Source of the DNA: Diphasiastrum complanatum
Taxonomy: Eukaryota; Streptophyta; Lycopodiopsida; Lycopodiales; Lycopodiaceae
Direction of reading: 5' to 3'
NCBI GenBank assembly: GCA_029204225.1
Contig: CM055095.1
Coordinates: 74,907,798 to 74,971,797 of the forward strand
DNA: 64,000 nt
The position numbers and the translations under genes are program-made. The notes under the pieces were generated by a model. That model ran no database searches. It was given only the letters and a program-made list of their open reading frames with translations, and had not been told where the DNA came from. The first letter of the stretch is position 1, and each line of letters opens with the position of its first letter. This document shows, one piece after another, positions 22,800 to 34,961 of this stretch.

Positions 22800-24892
22800 T
22801 TAAGTATCCTTGTGCACAATGTATTGTTCGTGTTGTTGCAAGTTAGTTGCATGTGCAAATTATCTTTGTAATAGGCTTCCTAATCTTGTTATAGAAGGAA
22901 GAACACCATTTGAGATTCTGTACAAGAAAAAGCCTAAGGTGGATCATCTTAGGATCTTTGGTTGTTTATGCTTTATGGATGTTCGGATGATCCTAGTGCT
23001 ATTAAAAGTATTTTTGTTGGATATGCATCTTCTAAGAAAGCACATAAAGTTTATGTTCCCTCTACTGACAAGAATGTTGTAAGTAGAGATGTGATCTTTC
23101 ATGAAGATCAAAAATTGAACTTGGATGAAGCAAAGATCGAGGAGTCTCATGCAGAATCTACAATCATCAATCTTGATGTTGTTCAAGAAGTGGTGGGGCC
23201 GAGGCTTGAGGAGGAGCAATTTCAAGCACCTACGGCAAGAAGATCCACAAGAGAAAGATCCGAGCCAAGAAGGCTCACTTATGATGAGGGAGGAAGGCAA
23301 GTGGAAGGTGAAACTTCCTATCATGCATTCTTCATATCAAATGAAGACCCTAAAGATGTCCAAGAAGCACTTCAATCCAAGAAGTGGGTTGAAGCAATGA
23401 CCTTTGAAGCCTTGATGTCAAACAACACATGGGAGCTTGTGGAGCCACCTAACAACATACATGTCACTGGATGTAAGTGGGTATTCGAGATCAAGTACAA
23501 CAATGATGGATCCATCAAAGCAAGACTTTGTGTCAAAGGTTACTCTCAAATCAAAGGTCTTGACTATGAAGACACTTTTGCACCTGTTGCAAAAATGGTA
23601 ACTATAAGAATTCTCATTTCTCTTTCATATTATTGCAATTGGAGGATGTTTCAACTTGTTGTTTCTGATGCCTTTCTCAATGGTTACCTTGAGGAGGAGA
23701 TTTACATGGAGCAACCACCTGGATTTGTGAAAGTTGGTGTAGAATCAAAAGTTTGTCTTCTGTTCAAAAGTCTCTATGGACTAAAACAAGCACCAAGGTC
23801 TTGGTATGCAAGGCTCAACTCCTTTCTCATATCACTCAGACTTTATCCTAGTGAATATGACCCGTCATTGTACATTAAGTTTGTAAATAACTTTGCAGTT
23901 ATTCTTCTCATCTATGTAGATGATATCATTCTTAGTGGAAATAATGAGGAGCTAGTTGAAGAAACTAAGTATGCACTTGGTAGTGAATTTAAGATGCAAG
24001 ATCTAGGAGTTCTTCACTACATTTTAGGCCTGGAAATTGACTTCTAGAAGGATCATGCTTTCATAAGTCAAAGTAGATATGCACTTTTCATGCTTAAGAA
24101 GTTTCAAATGGAAAATTGTAAAGGCATAGATATACCAATGGAGCACATTGTAAAAGTTCCTATTAAAGATGATGAAAGGTCCTTCGAGGACATCACTCTT
24201 TATAGGAGTCTTATTGGCTCACTTATATGGATAAATGTGACATTTCCTGATCTAAGCTTTAGTGTGCATAAGTTAAGCCAACACATGCAGGATCCAAAGA
24301 TATATCATTGAAAGTTGGCTAAAAGAATCTTGAGATATGTATCTTCTACCTTAGACTTTGGATCGATCTACAAAGGAGAAGATATAACTTTGGTTGCTTT
24401 TTCAGGCTCAAATTTTGCAGGAGATGGGTTGGATAGGAAATCCACAAGTGCTTACACGGTTTTTCTAGGAGGGAATCTAGTTTCTTGGCTATCAAATAAG
24501 CAAGCAACTATATCCTTATCATCCTATGAAGCTGAGTACAGATCTCTTATAACCACAACGAAGGAAGTTTTATGGATCAAAAGGCTACTCTTGGAGCTAA
24601 AATGTTATGGAGATGAAGACCTTCCAATTATCAAGAATGATAACATCTCGGCTCAGACTCTTGCAAACAATCTTGTGTTCCATGCAAGAAGCAAACACAT
24701 CGAGGTAGCTTATGATTTTGTACGAGAAAAAGTTATTGGGAGAGAGATCTCATTGGAGCATGTCGGATTTTCAAATTGTGTTGGAGATCTTCTCACCAAG
24801 CCATTGCTCAATAATGTATTTGTCAAGATGAGGTCTAATCTTGGCTTAATCTCAAAGTCTATGTTGAATAGGTAGATATATTTAAGGAGGAG
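22800..24892 (+). pseudogene. Ty1/copia pol (integrase end, RT, RNase H), family C
   Basis: The frame starts in the integrase C-terminal region (EGRTPFEILYKKKP, FGCLCF), then runs from 22962 through the RT core: WVFEIKYNNDGSIKARL, SLYGLKQAPRSWYARL and the intact catalytic box YVDDIILSG. RNase H follows with LSSYEAEYRS and the LTKPLLNN end. A stop at about 24045, another at 24309-24311 and one frameshift near 22960 break it. The RNase H first aspartate motif reads AFSGSNFAGD instead of the usual DADWAGD type. Gag and protease are missing. It ends in AAGGAGGAG before the LTR. It is the best-preserved RT in the window. Confidence 0.93.
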
Positions 24893-25195
24893 TGTGAAGA
24901 ATGGTAAAAAATATCTTCCTATCTTGACTTTGGGGGCTATGCTCACCTTATTTATTTTGTATATTTTATTGTACGTAGAGGTATGTGAATTGAGCACATA
25001 ACCTTCTTAGAATAGGTCGAGTTTGAGTTAGGTCAATTTATTTATGATGTCATGCAAAAGTTTAGACAACATGCATAGTCATTCAGAGTGCATAAAACAT
25101 GCAAACCAAGTTACATGATCTACACATGTCTAGGTAATTTTGAGAGCTAACATGCAGTACATGCAATATCCATGCATGCAGTTTTACATGTGGAT
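24893..25195 (+). repeat. Start of copia family C 3' LTR (truncated)
   Basis: TGTGAAGAATGG follows a purine tract (AAGGAGGAG), the standard 3' LTR position. The LTR cannot be followed past about 25195, where minus-strand gypsy sequence begins. Confidence 0.6.
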
Positions 25196-26490
25196 CTATG
25201 ATTTTAGGGTGAGCCTGTTGGTGGTACTGGTATTTTTGTGACTACAGGTTCTACAGATTTCTCCTTGGCTCGTGCAACTTCCTTTGCTTGTGCTCCCTGT
25301 ATCCAATTGCGTATCTTCTGATATTGTCGTCCTTCTTTCCTCACATTAGGATAAGGTCCTGTAGCTGAGGGTTGATCATTAGCCAATGATACTGCGGAGG
25401 GTGGTGATGGTGTCACTCCCTTCCATTTCTGGGCTTGCATAATTGCTAGCACCGGAAGATTGGGAATTGAAATTTTCTATGGCATCCTTCCTAGAATTGT
25501 TGTTGGTTGCACTATGATCAAGTTCAAGGGTGCACTTGTTCCAGGTCATAATGGGCAATTTTTGTAACAGTGCTCGTAACTACATTCTCGACGAAAAGGT
25601 GTAAATATGCCCTTATGAGGACATTCAGCAATTTTGTGCCCTTCGCCGCATCCATTGCAGCCGTAGATTCTACCACCTTGATGTCGAGGTTGGGCAGCGT
25701 AGGTTACAAAATACTCGTTGACAGTCAGATCGACATATGGCTCATCCGAACCATACCATTGCTATTGCTCAGGTTGGGGTGGTGTCTCATGCTTTGTTAT
25801 TGTCAAGTTTACATGGGCCACTTGATTGTTAGTCGGGGCCCTGGTGGTGCTGGTAAAGCCATGCGTTGTTGATTCATTGGCATTCCATATCGTGGTGCCC
25901 TCGGTAATAAGGATAAGAGGTTTGATACTGATTCCTCTGTTGTTGTATGATTCTGGGGTTGAATGGGCAGAACGATGTTTCGTGCGATGATGCGTTGCAC
26001 AGGTAGCAATACCATTGTGTCAGCTTGAGGTTTTGCTTCAAAACTGGATACTCGTTAGTAGTATGGTTCTTGATACAAACCGGACACCATACATTTTCTC
26101 TTTGAGGATACTGTAGCTAGTTTTGTTCTGGTGTATTAGAGGATGATGCTACAGCTCCTTGTAAGCCATTAATTGCTCCATATGCTATTTGTGTAGTCTA
26201 GACATTTGTTGAGATATTTGAAGAAGTGGAGGTTGATGCTACCGATGGAATCAGATTATGGGCTATTGAATAGGAATCATCTTCCGAGCCTTCATCCTCT
26301 TCCCTGATGGAATATTCCATGGCTTCTTGCAACGTGGCATACTGCTCCCAATGTTTGAGCTCTCTTCTGATGCTTTGTGGTAACCCCACACGGAACCACA
26401 TAATAACTGTATGATCGGGAGTCAGAGTTGTGTTGCATTCAGATTTTAGATGTTTGACCCGTTCGAATTTGTGGGTGCCTTTCAGATATT
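25190..26490 (-). pseudogene. Ty3/gypsy gag fragment
   Basis: Minus-strand reading in order: a gag segment (FRVGLPQSIRRELKHWEQYA, TLQEAMEYSI), then a degenerate and a perfect zinc knuckle (CPVCIKNH..NEY; CYLCNASSHETSFC, CX2CX4HX4C) near 26100-25990, then DQPSATGPYPNVRKEGRQYQ at about 25385. Several stops and frameshifts break it. The last block matches the protein read on the minus strand at 33778-33386, and the zinc-knuckle block matches plus-strand 31830-32225, so three pieces of one gypsy family are scattered here. Confidence 0.8.
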
Positions 26491-26660
26491 GTAGAATTCT
26501 TTTTGCCATCAGCTAATGATTCATGCTAGGATTGGAGGATAATTGACTGAGTGAGTAGAAGAGAATGCTAAGTTGGGTCTTGTACAAACTGTGAGGTACA
26601 TCATACTATCGATCAACTTTTGATATGGTATCTGTGAAGAATTTGGGACCAATCAAGATC
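26491..26660 (-). pseudogene. Small copia RNase H fragment fused to gypsy gag
   Basis: The complement encodes a MYLTVCTRPNLAFSS-like segment and AKRILQYLKGTHK, the copia block between RT and RNase H. It is closely similar in DNA to 35400-35545. At about 26480 the reading passes without a gap into gypsy gag, giving an open frame that is a chimera of two unrelated retroelements. Confidence 0.65.
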
Positions 26661-26955
26661 CAAATCCACAACCTGATCTTTGGTTATAAATAGATCACCT
26701 CTACCGATCTTGCCAATGTGAAGAAATCAATATCTACTTAAAGAAAGAGATGCAAACTCACTAAGAACCTGATCAAACATCAAACATAAGATATGATGAA
26801 GTTGTTGTTTGTACAAAAATAGTAAGCTACTGTATTTCACATGTGTGGATCTGAAAATAGCATAAAATAAACATTCTACACACAAGATTGCAAGATATCA
26901 ACAATATAGTGCACCAATGGATAGATGGACCCAAAGAGAAACATGTATAAGCATG

Positions 26956-26958
<3 letters not shown>

Positions 26959-27046
<88 letters not shown>
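26959..27046. repeat. (GA)n microsatellite, 88 bp
   Basis: An uninterrupted GA tract about 200 bp before the left end of the copia B1 element. The Arg-Glu-rich ORF across it is an artefact of the repeat. Confidence 0.97.
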
Positions 27047-27049
<3 letters not shown>

Positions 27050-27239
27050 TTGTTATCTTCCCACGAGTTACATCCTTTTATAACAGGTCCAAACTAACTT
27101 CAAACATTGGTTTTTCCATAATGAGAAACCCTACTATTTTGTGACTAGATTCAATGTCTCCACTACTCAGATTGAATCTATCAAAAACTCATGTTCTATA
27201 GTTTTTCACACTTTTCAAAAGTATTTATTCAAATGCTTT

Positions 27240-30200
27240 TAGACTAATATAACGACATTGCTTTCAAGCTTGCCCTCTGCATATGAAAACTGGGTGATGA
27301 TCATATCGACACACTCAGATTTAACTCTTACTAGAGTTATTACTACGTTGCTGCAAGAAGACAATAGAAGAAGTCAAGACACTTTGTCTACTTCCTCCTC
27401 TCAAGCTCTATATGTCAACAAAGACTCTAAGCAACAGAAGTATAAAAGCTCCAAGAAGGCTGCAACGAATCAGAAACAAACTCAAAGTCAAGCACAATCA
27501 TCAGATCCACAATCGAAGAAGCAGATGTTTTGTAGGTATTGCAAGTGCAATAACCATGAGATCAAGGATTGCCGAATTCTCCAAGCGAAGAATGCATCCA
27601 AGCAACCTAATCAACAAGCAAACACAATCTCATCATCTACCCAGGTCGAAGTGGACGAAGGTGCATTCATGGTCAAAGATCAAAGCGCACTTTTGGATAA
27701 TTCATGGTTTCTAGATTCTAGAGCTACACAACATATGACCAATCAGCGTGAGATCTTCAATTCTTACATGCCTTATAGCACAAAGAAATTTGTTCCTCTT
27801 GGTGACAATAGTACCTGAAGGTGAAGGTACTGTAAGATTGCGGTTCCTGCACGATTCAAATTACTATCAAGGTCTTATATGTTCCTAAACTTTCTACAAA
27901 TCTGTTATCAGTGAGTATAATTACATATTTAGGTCATAAGGTAGAATTTGAATCTAATCAATGCAAGATTGTTGATAGGAGTAATAAGATCCTTGCACTC
28001 GGCAAGAGGCAGGTTTACTTATCTAGATTGGCACATTGCTATTATGAGTCTAGTCAAGCCTTGAAAACCTCTGTTCTAGTCAATAAAGCATTACTATGGC
28101 ATCATCGCTTAGGACACGTGAATCATGCATCTATTTTGAACATGTCTAGAAAATCCATGGTACTTGATCTCGACTATCGTTCTGGTAAGGTTGATTTCCT
28201 TGTCTGTCATAGTTGCATCTTTGGAAAACAGACTAGGATTCCTTTTAGATCATGCAAAGTACTTCATTACCTTTATTGATGAATTCTCCAGAAGAACGGT
28301 TGTTTATTTAATTAAACAAATTTTAGTTTCATCAGATTCAAACAATTCAAAGAGCGTGCTGAGAATCAAACTGGTGAACAAATCAAAGCACTAAGGTCAG
28401 ATAGCGGGGGAGAATATATCTCTAATGAATTCAAGGATTATTGCCTTAACAACAACATTGAGCAACGATACATTACTTCCTATTCGCCTTAGTCAAATGG
28501 TCTCGCTGAGAGAAAGAACAGGACCTTAGTTGAATTGGCAAAGTGCATGTTATCACATTTGACACTTTCGAAGTGCTTATGGGCTGAAGCTGTTTCAATA
28601 GCAACCAGTATAGATGTCCTACTAAAGGCCTCTCAAACAAAACACAATTCGAATTTTGGACTGGTACCAAACCTTCTTTATCAAACTTACGAGTCTTCGG
28701 ATGTACTGCTTTTGCGCAGATTCCTCATGATCTCAGGAAGAAGCTCAACTTCTAGAGTATCAAATGTGTTTTCATCATCTACACTACTTCAGATCAAGCC
28801 TACAAGTTATTCGATCCCATCGAGTCAAAGATATTCACTAGTCGGGATGTCATCTTCATCGAAGATCAGTTTCAAGACCTCAAAGGGCAGACCCCATGTA
28901 ACCGACCTATTAGATTCTCCTGACGCTTTGAACTTTCCAGCTCCCCAGTCGACTATTCCTATTGAAAGTCCAAGCTCCTCTACTCTTGATGAACAACAAA
29001 TCAACGATGGATCAGAAGATAATGATGTTGTAGATCAACAACTATAGTATGATGGAAATGATCAACTTTCTGTATTAGCCAGAAGATCATCAAGGACAAG
29101 GAGACCACCTAACCGGTATATCGACGAGTTTGCAGCTTATCTTGTTTAGGAACCGACATCTTTCCAAGAGGCACTCAGTCAGCCTGATTCAGATCTTTGA
29201 AAAAAAGCTATGGATAAAGAGTATTCATCTCTTATCAAGAACCAAACATGGACAATTGTTGAATTACCTACCAGCATAAACGTAGTTGATTGCAAATGGA
29301 TTTTCAAAGTCAAGTACAATGCAGATGGAAGCATCAACAGGAGAAAGGCGCAACTTGTAGCCAGAGGATTTTCTCAGGTATACAACATTGATTACACTGA
29401 GATCTTTAGTCCAGTCGTCAAGCATTCTTCTATTCGACTCTTGCTATCATCCACCGCTACAGCAGATTGGAAGTACATCAAATAGATGTACAGACAACAT
29501 ATCTCAATGGAGTTATCGAAGAAGACATTTACATTGTGCAACCCGAAGCTTATATTATCGAGGGTAAACACAATTATGTGTGTAAACCCCATAAGGCACT
29601 TTATGGGTTGAAGCAATTTGCTCGGGGACAAAGGATCAATACTTTCCTTATTGATCACGACTGCACACCGAGCTCTTCAGATTCAAACGTTTACTTCAAA
29701 GCAATGCAACAGTCTTTTATCATTACACTTTATATGTGGATGGTACATTGCTTTTCAGCAACAATACCGATCTGATAAAAGAGGCCAAGACAATGCTCCG
29801 AATTCGACATGACCGATCTGGGCGAAGCTCATTTCTGCCTTGGTATACAAAAACACAAAGTAGAAAGCTAAAACTGGTTTACATTACACAATAGGGTACA
29901 TCTACAACATGTTAGTCATATATAATGTGATGAATTGCAAGTTAGCTCTCTCACCAATGGAACCAGGTCTCAAATTGTCAAAGGACCAGTGTCCCCAAAC
30001 AATTTATGAGAAACAGCAGATGTGTGAGTACCTTATCGTTCTATTATAGGATCTCTTATGTATGCCATGATCTGTACCAGGCCAGACATAGCTTTTGCAG
30101 TCAGCTCTCTCGGTCAGTATATGACTAACCCTTGTATAACACATTGGAAGGCTCTTATCAGAGTCATGAGATATCTTCGAGCTACTATGGACTTTTGCAT

Positions 30201-30725
30201 TTGTTATGAAGCAGTCGGCAACGACAAACTCAATTTACTCACTGGCTACACAAATGCAAGTTGGGCAGAAGATGTAGACACTCGTAAATCTACATCCGGA
30301 TTGACATTCTTCCTCAACAATGGTCCAATTTTTTGGAACATTCGCAAGCAGTCTAGCTCTATCTTCCACTGAATCAGAGTATATCGCAGCCTCTCAAGTT
30401 ACAAAGGAAACAATTTGGTTGAGGAATTTACTCTCAGATGTTGCTCTAAATCAATATGCCTTGACAATATTATTTTGTGATAATCAAAGTGCTATCGCTT
30501 TATCAGCCAACCCTAGATTTCATTCCAAGAGTAAGCACATTGAACTAAAGTATCATTTCGTCAAAAGCAAAGTTCTCAACAAAGAGGTCAGATTGCAGAG
30601 TTGTAGAACACAAGATATGACAACAAATGTTTTTACTAAAGCGTTAAGTTTGGAGTCGCACAGAAGATTCTGTGTAGAACTAAGTTTGAAGGTCAAGGCA
30701 TTCAAGGATTCTAATTAGAGGGGAG
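27240..30725 (+). mobile_element. Nearly complete Ty1/copia element B1 (gag, protease, integrase, RT, RNase H)
   Basis: Domains in order: gag tail with zinc knuckle CRYCKCNNHEIKDC (about 27530); protease with WFLDSRATQHMTN, where the active-site DSGA reads DSRA; integrase zinc-binding region with HHRLGHVNH and CHSCIFGKQT (28100-28220); integrase core (28390-28620); RT start WIFKVKYNADGS (29290) and ALYGLKQ (29600); RNase H with TRPDIAFAVSSLGQYM (30070), STESEY (30370) and CDNQSAIALSA (30475). At least seven stops or frameshifts interrupt it, so it is dead. The gag 5' end and 5' LTR are missing: sequence before about 27240 is not recognisable. A second copy of the family is at 56170-61990. Confidence 0.92.
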
Positions 30726-31817
30726 TGTTGGATTATTCTCCTTCTTACCAATCGACTCATCGATTTTAATCTTCATCCATTGTTAATCTAGTTTTGCGGA
30801 TTTTTCCGTGTTTTTACACAGTCTGCAGATTTACAAGTGTTTTTACATTGTCTGCAAAAATACACGGAGTTGACAACAATATTGTCTTTTTCGCCTGTCA
30901 GGAATCCCGTAAAATGCAGGGTCGTCTTTTTCGCTTTTTCTTTTGATAGAAATATCATGTAAATTCACAATGTCGCATTTTTCGCTTTTTTCAAAGAGCC
31001 TCAAATGTTAAGGAAATGACTATGGCAAAGTGTGGGGCAACCCTAAGGGCATCGTCGTCTTTTTCGTCTTTTTCGAAAAAAAAACCCGACGGTGTCACCT
31101 GTGGTTGTTTTAGTTCATTTATGCATAGCTACAATTTTGATTCATATTTGCAGACAGAACGTTTACGGCCAATTTTGCCGCTTATCAGCAATCAATGACA
31201 AGGATCAGATGGATGCCAGCAGATCACTAGCCAACTAGCAATCACAATTGATGACCTAATTTCTTAGTATAAATAGTTGTTTATATTCATACAGTTAAAA
31301 AAAAAAATCAGATTATCAGAATTATCAAAAGAAGTTTTTGAATAGTTAGCTCTCTCTCTCAAGCCTACGAGCTTGAACACTCCTGAGCATTCTAGCTTAC
31401 TTCTTAGAGTTGTTTAAGACATTCCTATTGCGCTACTGCTTATCGGCATTGCGCATTAATTTAGACTTTCATTTTAGCCGCTCAGAGATAGCATAGAGTA
31501 CGCGGCTTCGATCCACAACTTATTGTACTCATTTACTTCTGTTTCATTTTGAATCAATACTATCCTTTATTGCATTCAGCTTCATCTCAGAATGCAGGTT
31601 TGATAATTCGATGCTTAATTTTTTGGCTACGTAATCACTGTAGTACTGACGATTTCAGAGTTAGTTACTATAAGATCAAACGTGATTTCTATCACTATTT
31701 GTTTGAAATTGATAGGCGTAGTCATGCATTGTGAAAGAGGAAGATAGTTTATTCTTGCTCGAAAAGATTTCTTTCTAGACATTCGTTTCTTTTCGAGCTA
31801 GACCTATATTCACAACA
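30726..31817 (+). repeat. Copia B1 3' LTR, 1,092 bp
   Basis: It starts TGTTGGATTATTC after the purine tract TAGAGGGGAG and ends ...TTCACAACA, so termini form TGTTG...CAACA. A promoter-like TATAAATAG lies at about 31268-31276. The U3 portion contains repeated GTCTTTTTCGC-type motifs (about 30885-31075). The same LTR start is found after the second copy at 61828. Confidence 0.9.
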
Positions 31818-31829
31818 CCACTTTATGAC

Positions 31830-32225
31830 ATAATCATATATGACCACTTATAATTCAACTCCTTCGGTAGAATCATCATCTAACGCATCCAATATATCAA
31901 CCGATATGCTGATGGAACAAATGACGAAGTTACACAAGCAGCAGATGGAACAACTGATGGCGTAGTTTGATAAAAAACTGAAAGCCTTGTAGGGAGCTAT
32001 AGCACCAATTCCAAATCCACCGGAACAGAGCCAGCTGTAGTACCCTCACCGAGAAAATGTATGGTGCTTAGTTTGCACTCAGAACCATACAGCCAATGAG
32101 TGTCCGATATTAAAGCAAAACCTCATATTGACACAAAGATTTTGTCATCTGTGCAATGCATCATCGCAGAGACGACATATTGCCCATTTAACCCCCCGAT
32201 CATACAGCAGAAGAGGAAAAATGCA
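31830..32225 (+). pseudogene. Ty3/gypsy gag fragment with zinc-knuckle remnants
   Basis: Plus-strand reading contains DMLMEQMTKLHKQQMEQL, then WCLVCTQNHTANECP and FCHLCNASSQRRH, with internal stops. It is the same gag region found on the minus strand at about 26250-25900. It begins 12 bp after the copia LTR. The rest of the element on this strand is absent. Confidence 0.7.
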
Positions 32226-32864
32226 TTAGCATAAGCCTCTACTCGAGTTAGAGAGAGAAAGAGAGAGCAAAATTCAAGCAAACAATAGTGTAGATCCAAA
32301 ATGACATGAAATAGCTTCAAAGCTTGGTTCTTCATAAAAAAATATGCGAGAGTTTACACATATTTATGGAGTTTGGAGTAGCTCAAGGTAGAACCATCTC
32401 TCTCCAACTTTCATCCACATTTGAAAGTGAAAACTAGAGAATTAGTGACATTTGTCACTTTACATGCATGCATTTCTACCTACTTTTACCAAATGTCAAA
32501 TTTTCAACTAGAATTGTACAAATCATCATGCATGTGTCCAATTCACTTTGTGCATGCCTGCTTCCACTGACAGCCATGCTATATTGATCATATTCATCCC
32601 GAAAGTGATTGTCGTGTCCAATGTATAGCACTTGGGTGAAGATGAGCTGGGTTCTGGATTTGAATCTAGTTGACAAGCATGCCTAGCCATACAGTCAACG
32701 GTTGCCAATGCGTCCATTTATCTCACAATATTTGTTTTAGAGTTATAATGACCTCCCTTGGCTTTCCTTGGGCGATCAATTGTGTGATCAGTGGTGGGCG
32801 ATCCGTCATAAGCTTTTGGTGTAATTGGTTTCACCGCCCATGTGGTTGGATCGACCTTTACAGC
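32226..32864. other. Spacer, nothing recognised
   Basis: AT-rich sequence between two oppositely oriented gypsy fragments. Small open frames on both strands overlap each other and carry no known motif. Confidence 0.5.
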
Positions 32865-33778
32865 CTACTCTCTGTTTTCGAAAGTGAGTTTTCTGGTTTC
32901 CCAGTTGTGAATCATTTGTGTGGTCCTCAACCAAGGTCTTTCTAGTAACATGGGGTAGGCAGAAGGGGACTCTGGAATGTCCATCACCACAAAAGTAATT
33001 ACAAACTGCATTCTCACTATTTTCACCGGGATGTCTTCAACTACACCTTTTGGCTTTACACAAGTTTGATCCGCTAGCTTGATGGCAAATTTTGCTGGCT
33101 TCAATTCTTGCAAACTCCATTTCTGATACAAAGTAGTGGAAATCAAATTTACACTTGATCCTCCATCAACCACTGTTGCCTCGTCCTCTAATCTCTTGTT
33201 CTTGATTGGTAGGGTGATATTGTGTTCTTCGCTTTCCCATGCGGAGGATTTTCCTTTATAGCCCACACAGTATAAGGGCTCTTGTGTTACTGGTTCCGCT
33301 TCCACCTTGGCCCATTCAGCCAAGAGGCTCTTGGCTTGCGGCACAATCCATAGTAACTCTCCAAGGGACAAGTTAATACGGCTTGCTAGCAAACTTGTGA
33401 GTATCTCAGTATGCGGATCCTCGGGCTCCACCATGTGGAAAGGTAGTTCATGATGATGCAACTGTCGCTTTGATCAGTTTGCAATGGCGAGCCCATTTGC
33501 AGTACTGGTTCTTCTGCAAGTAGTTCTCTTGCTTGTGCTTTCTGTACCCAATGGCGTATCTTGTGATACTGTCTTCCTTCTTCTCTCACATTCGGATATG
33601 GTCCTACAGCTGAGGGTTGATCATCTGATACTAACGGGGGTGGTGTGGGTGACACTTTCTTTCGCTTTTGCTCTCGCTTGATTGCTAGCACTGGGGTATG
33701 AAGGTGTTGTTTTCTTGGTGGTGTCCTTCCTGGACCTGCTATAGGGTATACTGAGATTAAACTCAATGGTGCACTCAT
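32865..33778 (-). pseudogene. Ty3/gypsy gag end plus retropepsin fragment
   Basis: The complement reads through DQPSAVGPYPNVREEGRQYH (about 33620), then a frame at 33461-32865 with the aspartic protease signature VVDGGSSVNLIST and, later, PMLLERPWLRTTQMIHNW. The DGGS form of the active site is usual in plant gypsy elements. RT and integrase are not present. It shares its first block with the fragment at 25190-26490. Confidence 0.85.
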
Positions 33779-34184
33779 TCTAGATTTTAATGGACAATAT
33801 TTGTATCATGCATGAGGGATATTTATGTAGGTGCTTGTGCCTTCATATGTTACATAAGCCGTTAGAGAGCAAGAGGGAGAGAGAGAGGATCTTTGATCTT
33901 ATGTATCCTCGCTTGGTTTTCTTGTCAGTACAATGATGAAAGTTCAGTTTGTGCCATGTTTCGCAGGCAGGGTGGATGCCAGTTTTTGCTGCTTACAGTT
34001 GTGCTGACATATGCTTTAATTACTTCTCTCTATAATGGTCATTCAATAAGAATTGTTGTGCGATTGAACTGTAACAAATTAAATGTCTTGTACGAAGAAT
34101 GTTTAAGTCTGTCAGATCAACACTGATGTCTTAGTAGCATAAGAGTCTTGACACTGATTCCTGATAATTGAAAATCAATTTGTT
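33779..34184. other. Spacer, nothing recognised
   Basis: No convincing open frame or repeat apart from a short GAGAG run near 33868. Confidence 0.5.
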
Positions 34185-34960
34185 GTGTGGACCTCGTTGC
34201 AAATCGCTGTCAATCTGTGTTGCTTGGAATGTGATGATAGCGAACATTCTAGAGTGATCTTTGTGGACTTTGAATTGGATATGAGTAGGAGAGTTACGTT
34301 TTTTTACTCATCCCCTATCAGAATCGGGCCTAGTTCAATTCCAGCATTGGTGCGTCTGCCGAGAGGACGCTTTATTGTGTCCTTTCGGATTTGGGTTAGT
34401 GTAGGAAATTCATATCTTGCCGATCCAACTACATTCCATTTTAATGACTTTTCTGATGGTAGGCCGTGTTGATGACTGATCAGTCAGATTCCACACCTAA
34501 GCTACCAAGATCCCTTGAAGAGTTTAGAGCAATATTAACACCCATCTTTAGACACAGATATCTTACAAGGAGCTGGGTTGGAAGCCTAGGTCTGTCAGAT
34601 TTGCAATTCCCTTCTGATGTTGTTAATGAGCTTGGTTCTGATTTAGAACCAATACTTCAAGTAACAAACCCTCTGTTTGGAGTTGTTTTTTCTCTTGAGA
34701 GTCAGCCTTTCAAGAGGACATCTTTCGATGATCATACTAATTTTGATACTGTTAAGCCAGATAGTCTAGATAGAGGGGATCTTGATGAGCAATTTGAAGT
34801 AGAGATCACAAAGGGTTCTGAAAAAGTTTTTGAGAAAATTCTTGACAAACCATCTGAAACTCCTGGTTCTAGGACTGACAGTCTCTCTATACACTCATCT
34901 GAACATCTCTCAGACGGACTTTCTGAAAACATTTCTGTAAGTTCCACAGGAGTTGAAATG
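34185..34960 (+). other. Unrecognised open frames, 95 and about 165 codons
   Basis: Two overlapping plus-strand frames, 34185-34472 and 34466-34996, together keep this stretch open for about 0.8 kb. The second is rich in Ser, Asp and Glu, with segments such as RSLEEFRAILTPIFRHRYLT and SRTDSLSIHSSEHLSDG. Its last residues run out of frame into copia RT sequence at about 34962. I know no family for it. It may be the variable region between integrase and RT of the adjoining copia, or a captured gene piece. Confidence 0.35.
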
Positions 34961-34961
34961 G

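Noticed and set aside
26917..27144. Open frame with a long Arg-Glu repeat
   Set aside because: It is a translation of the (GA)n microsatellite.
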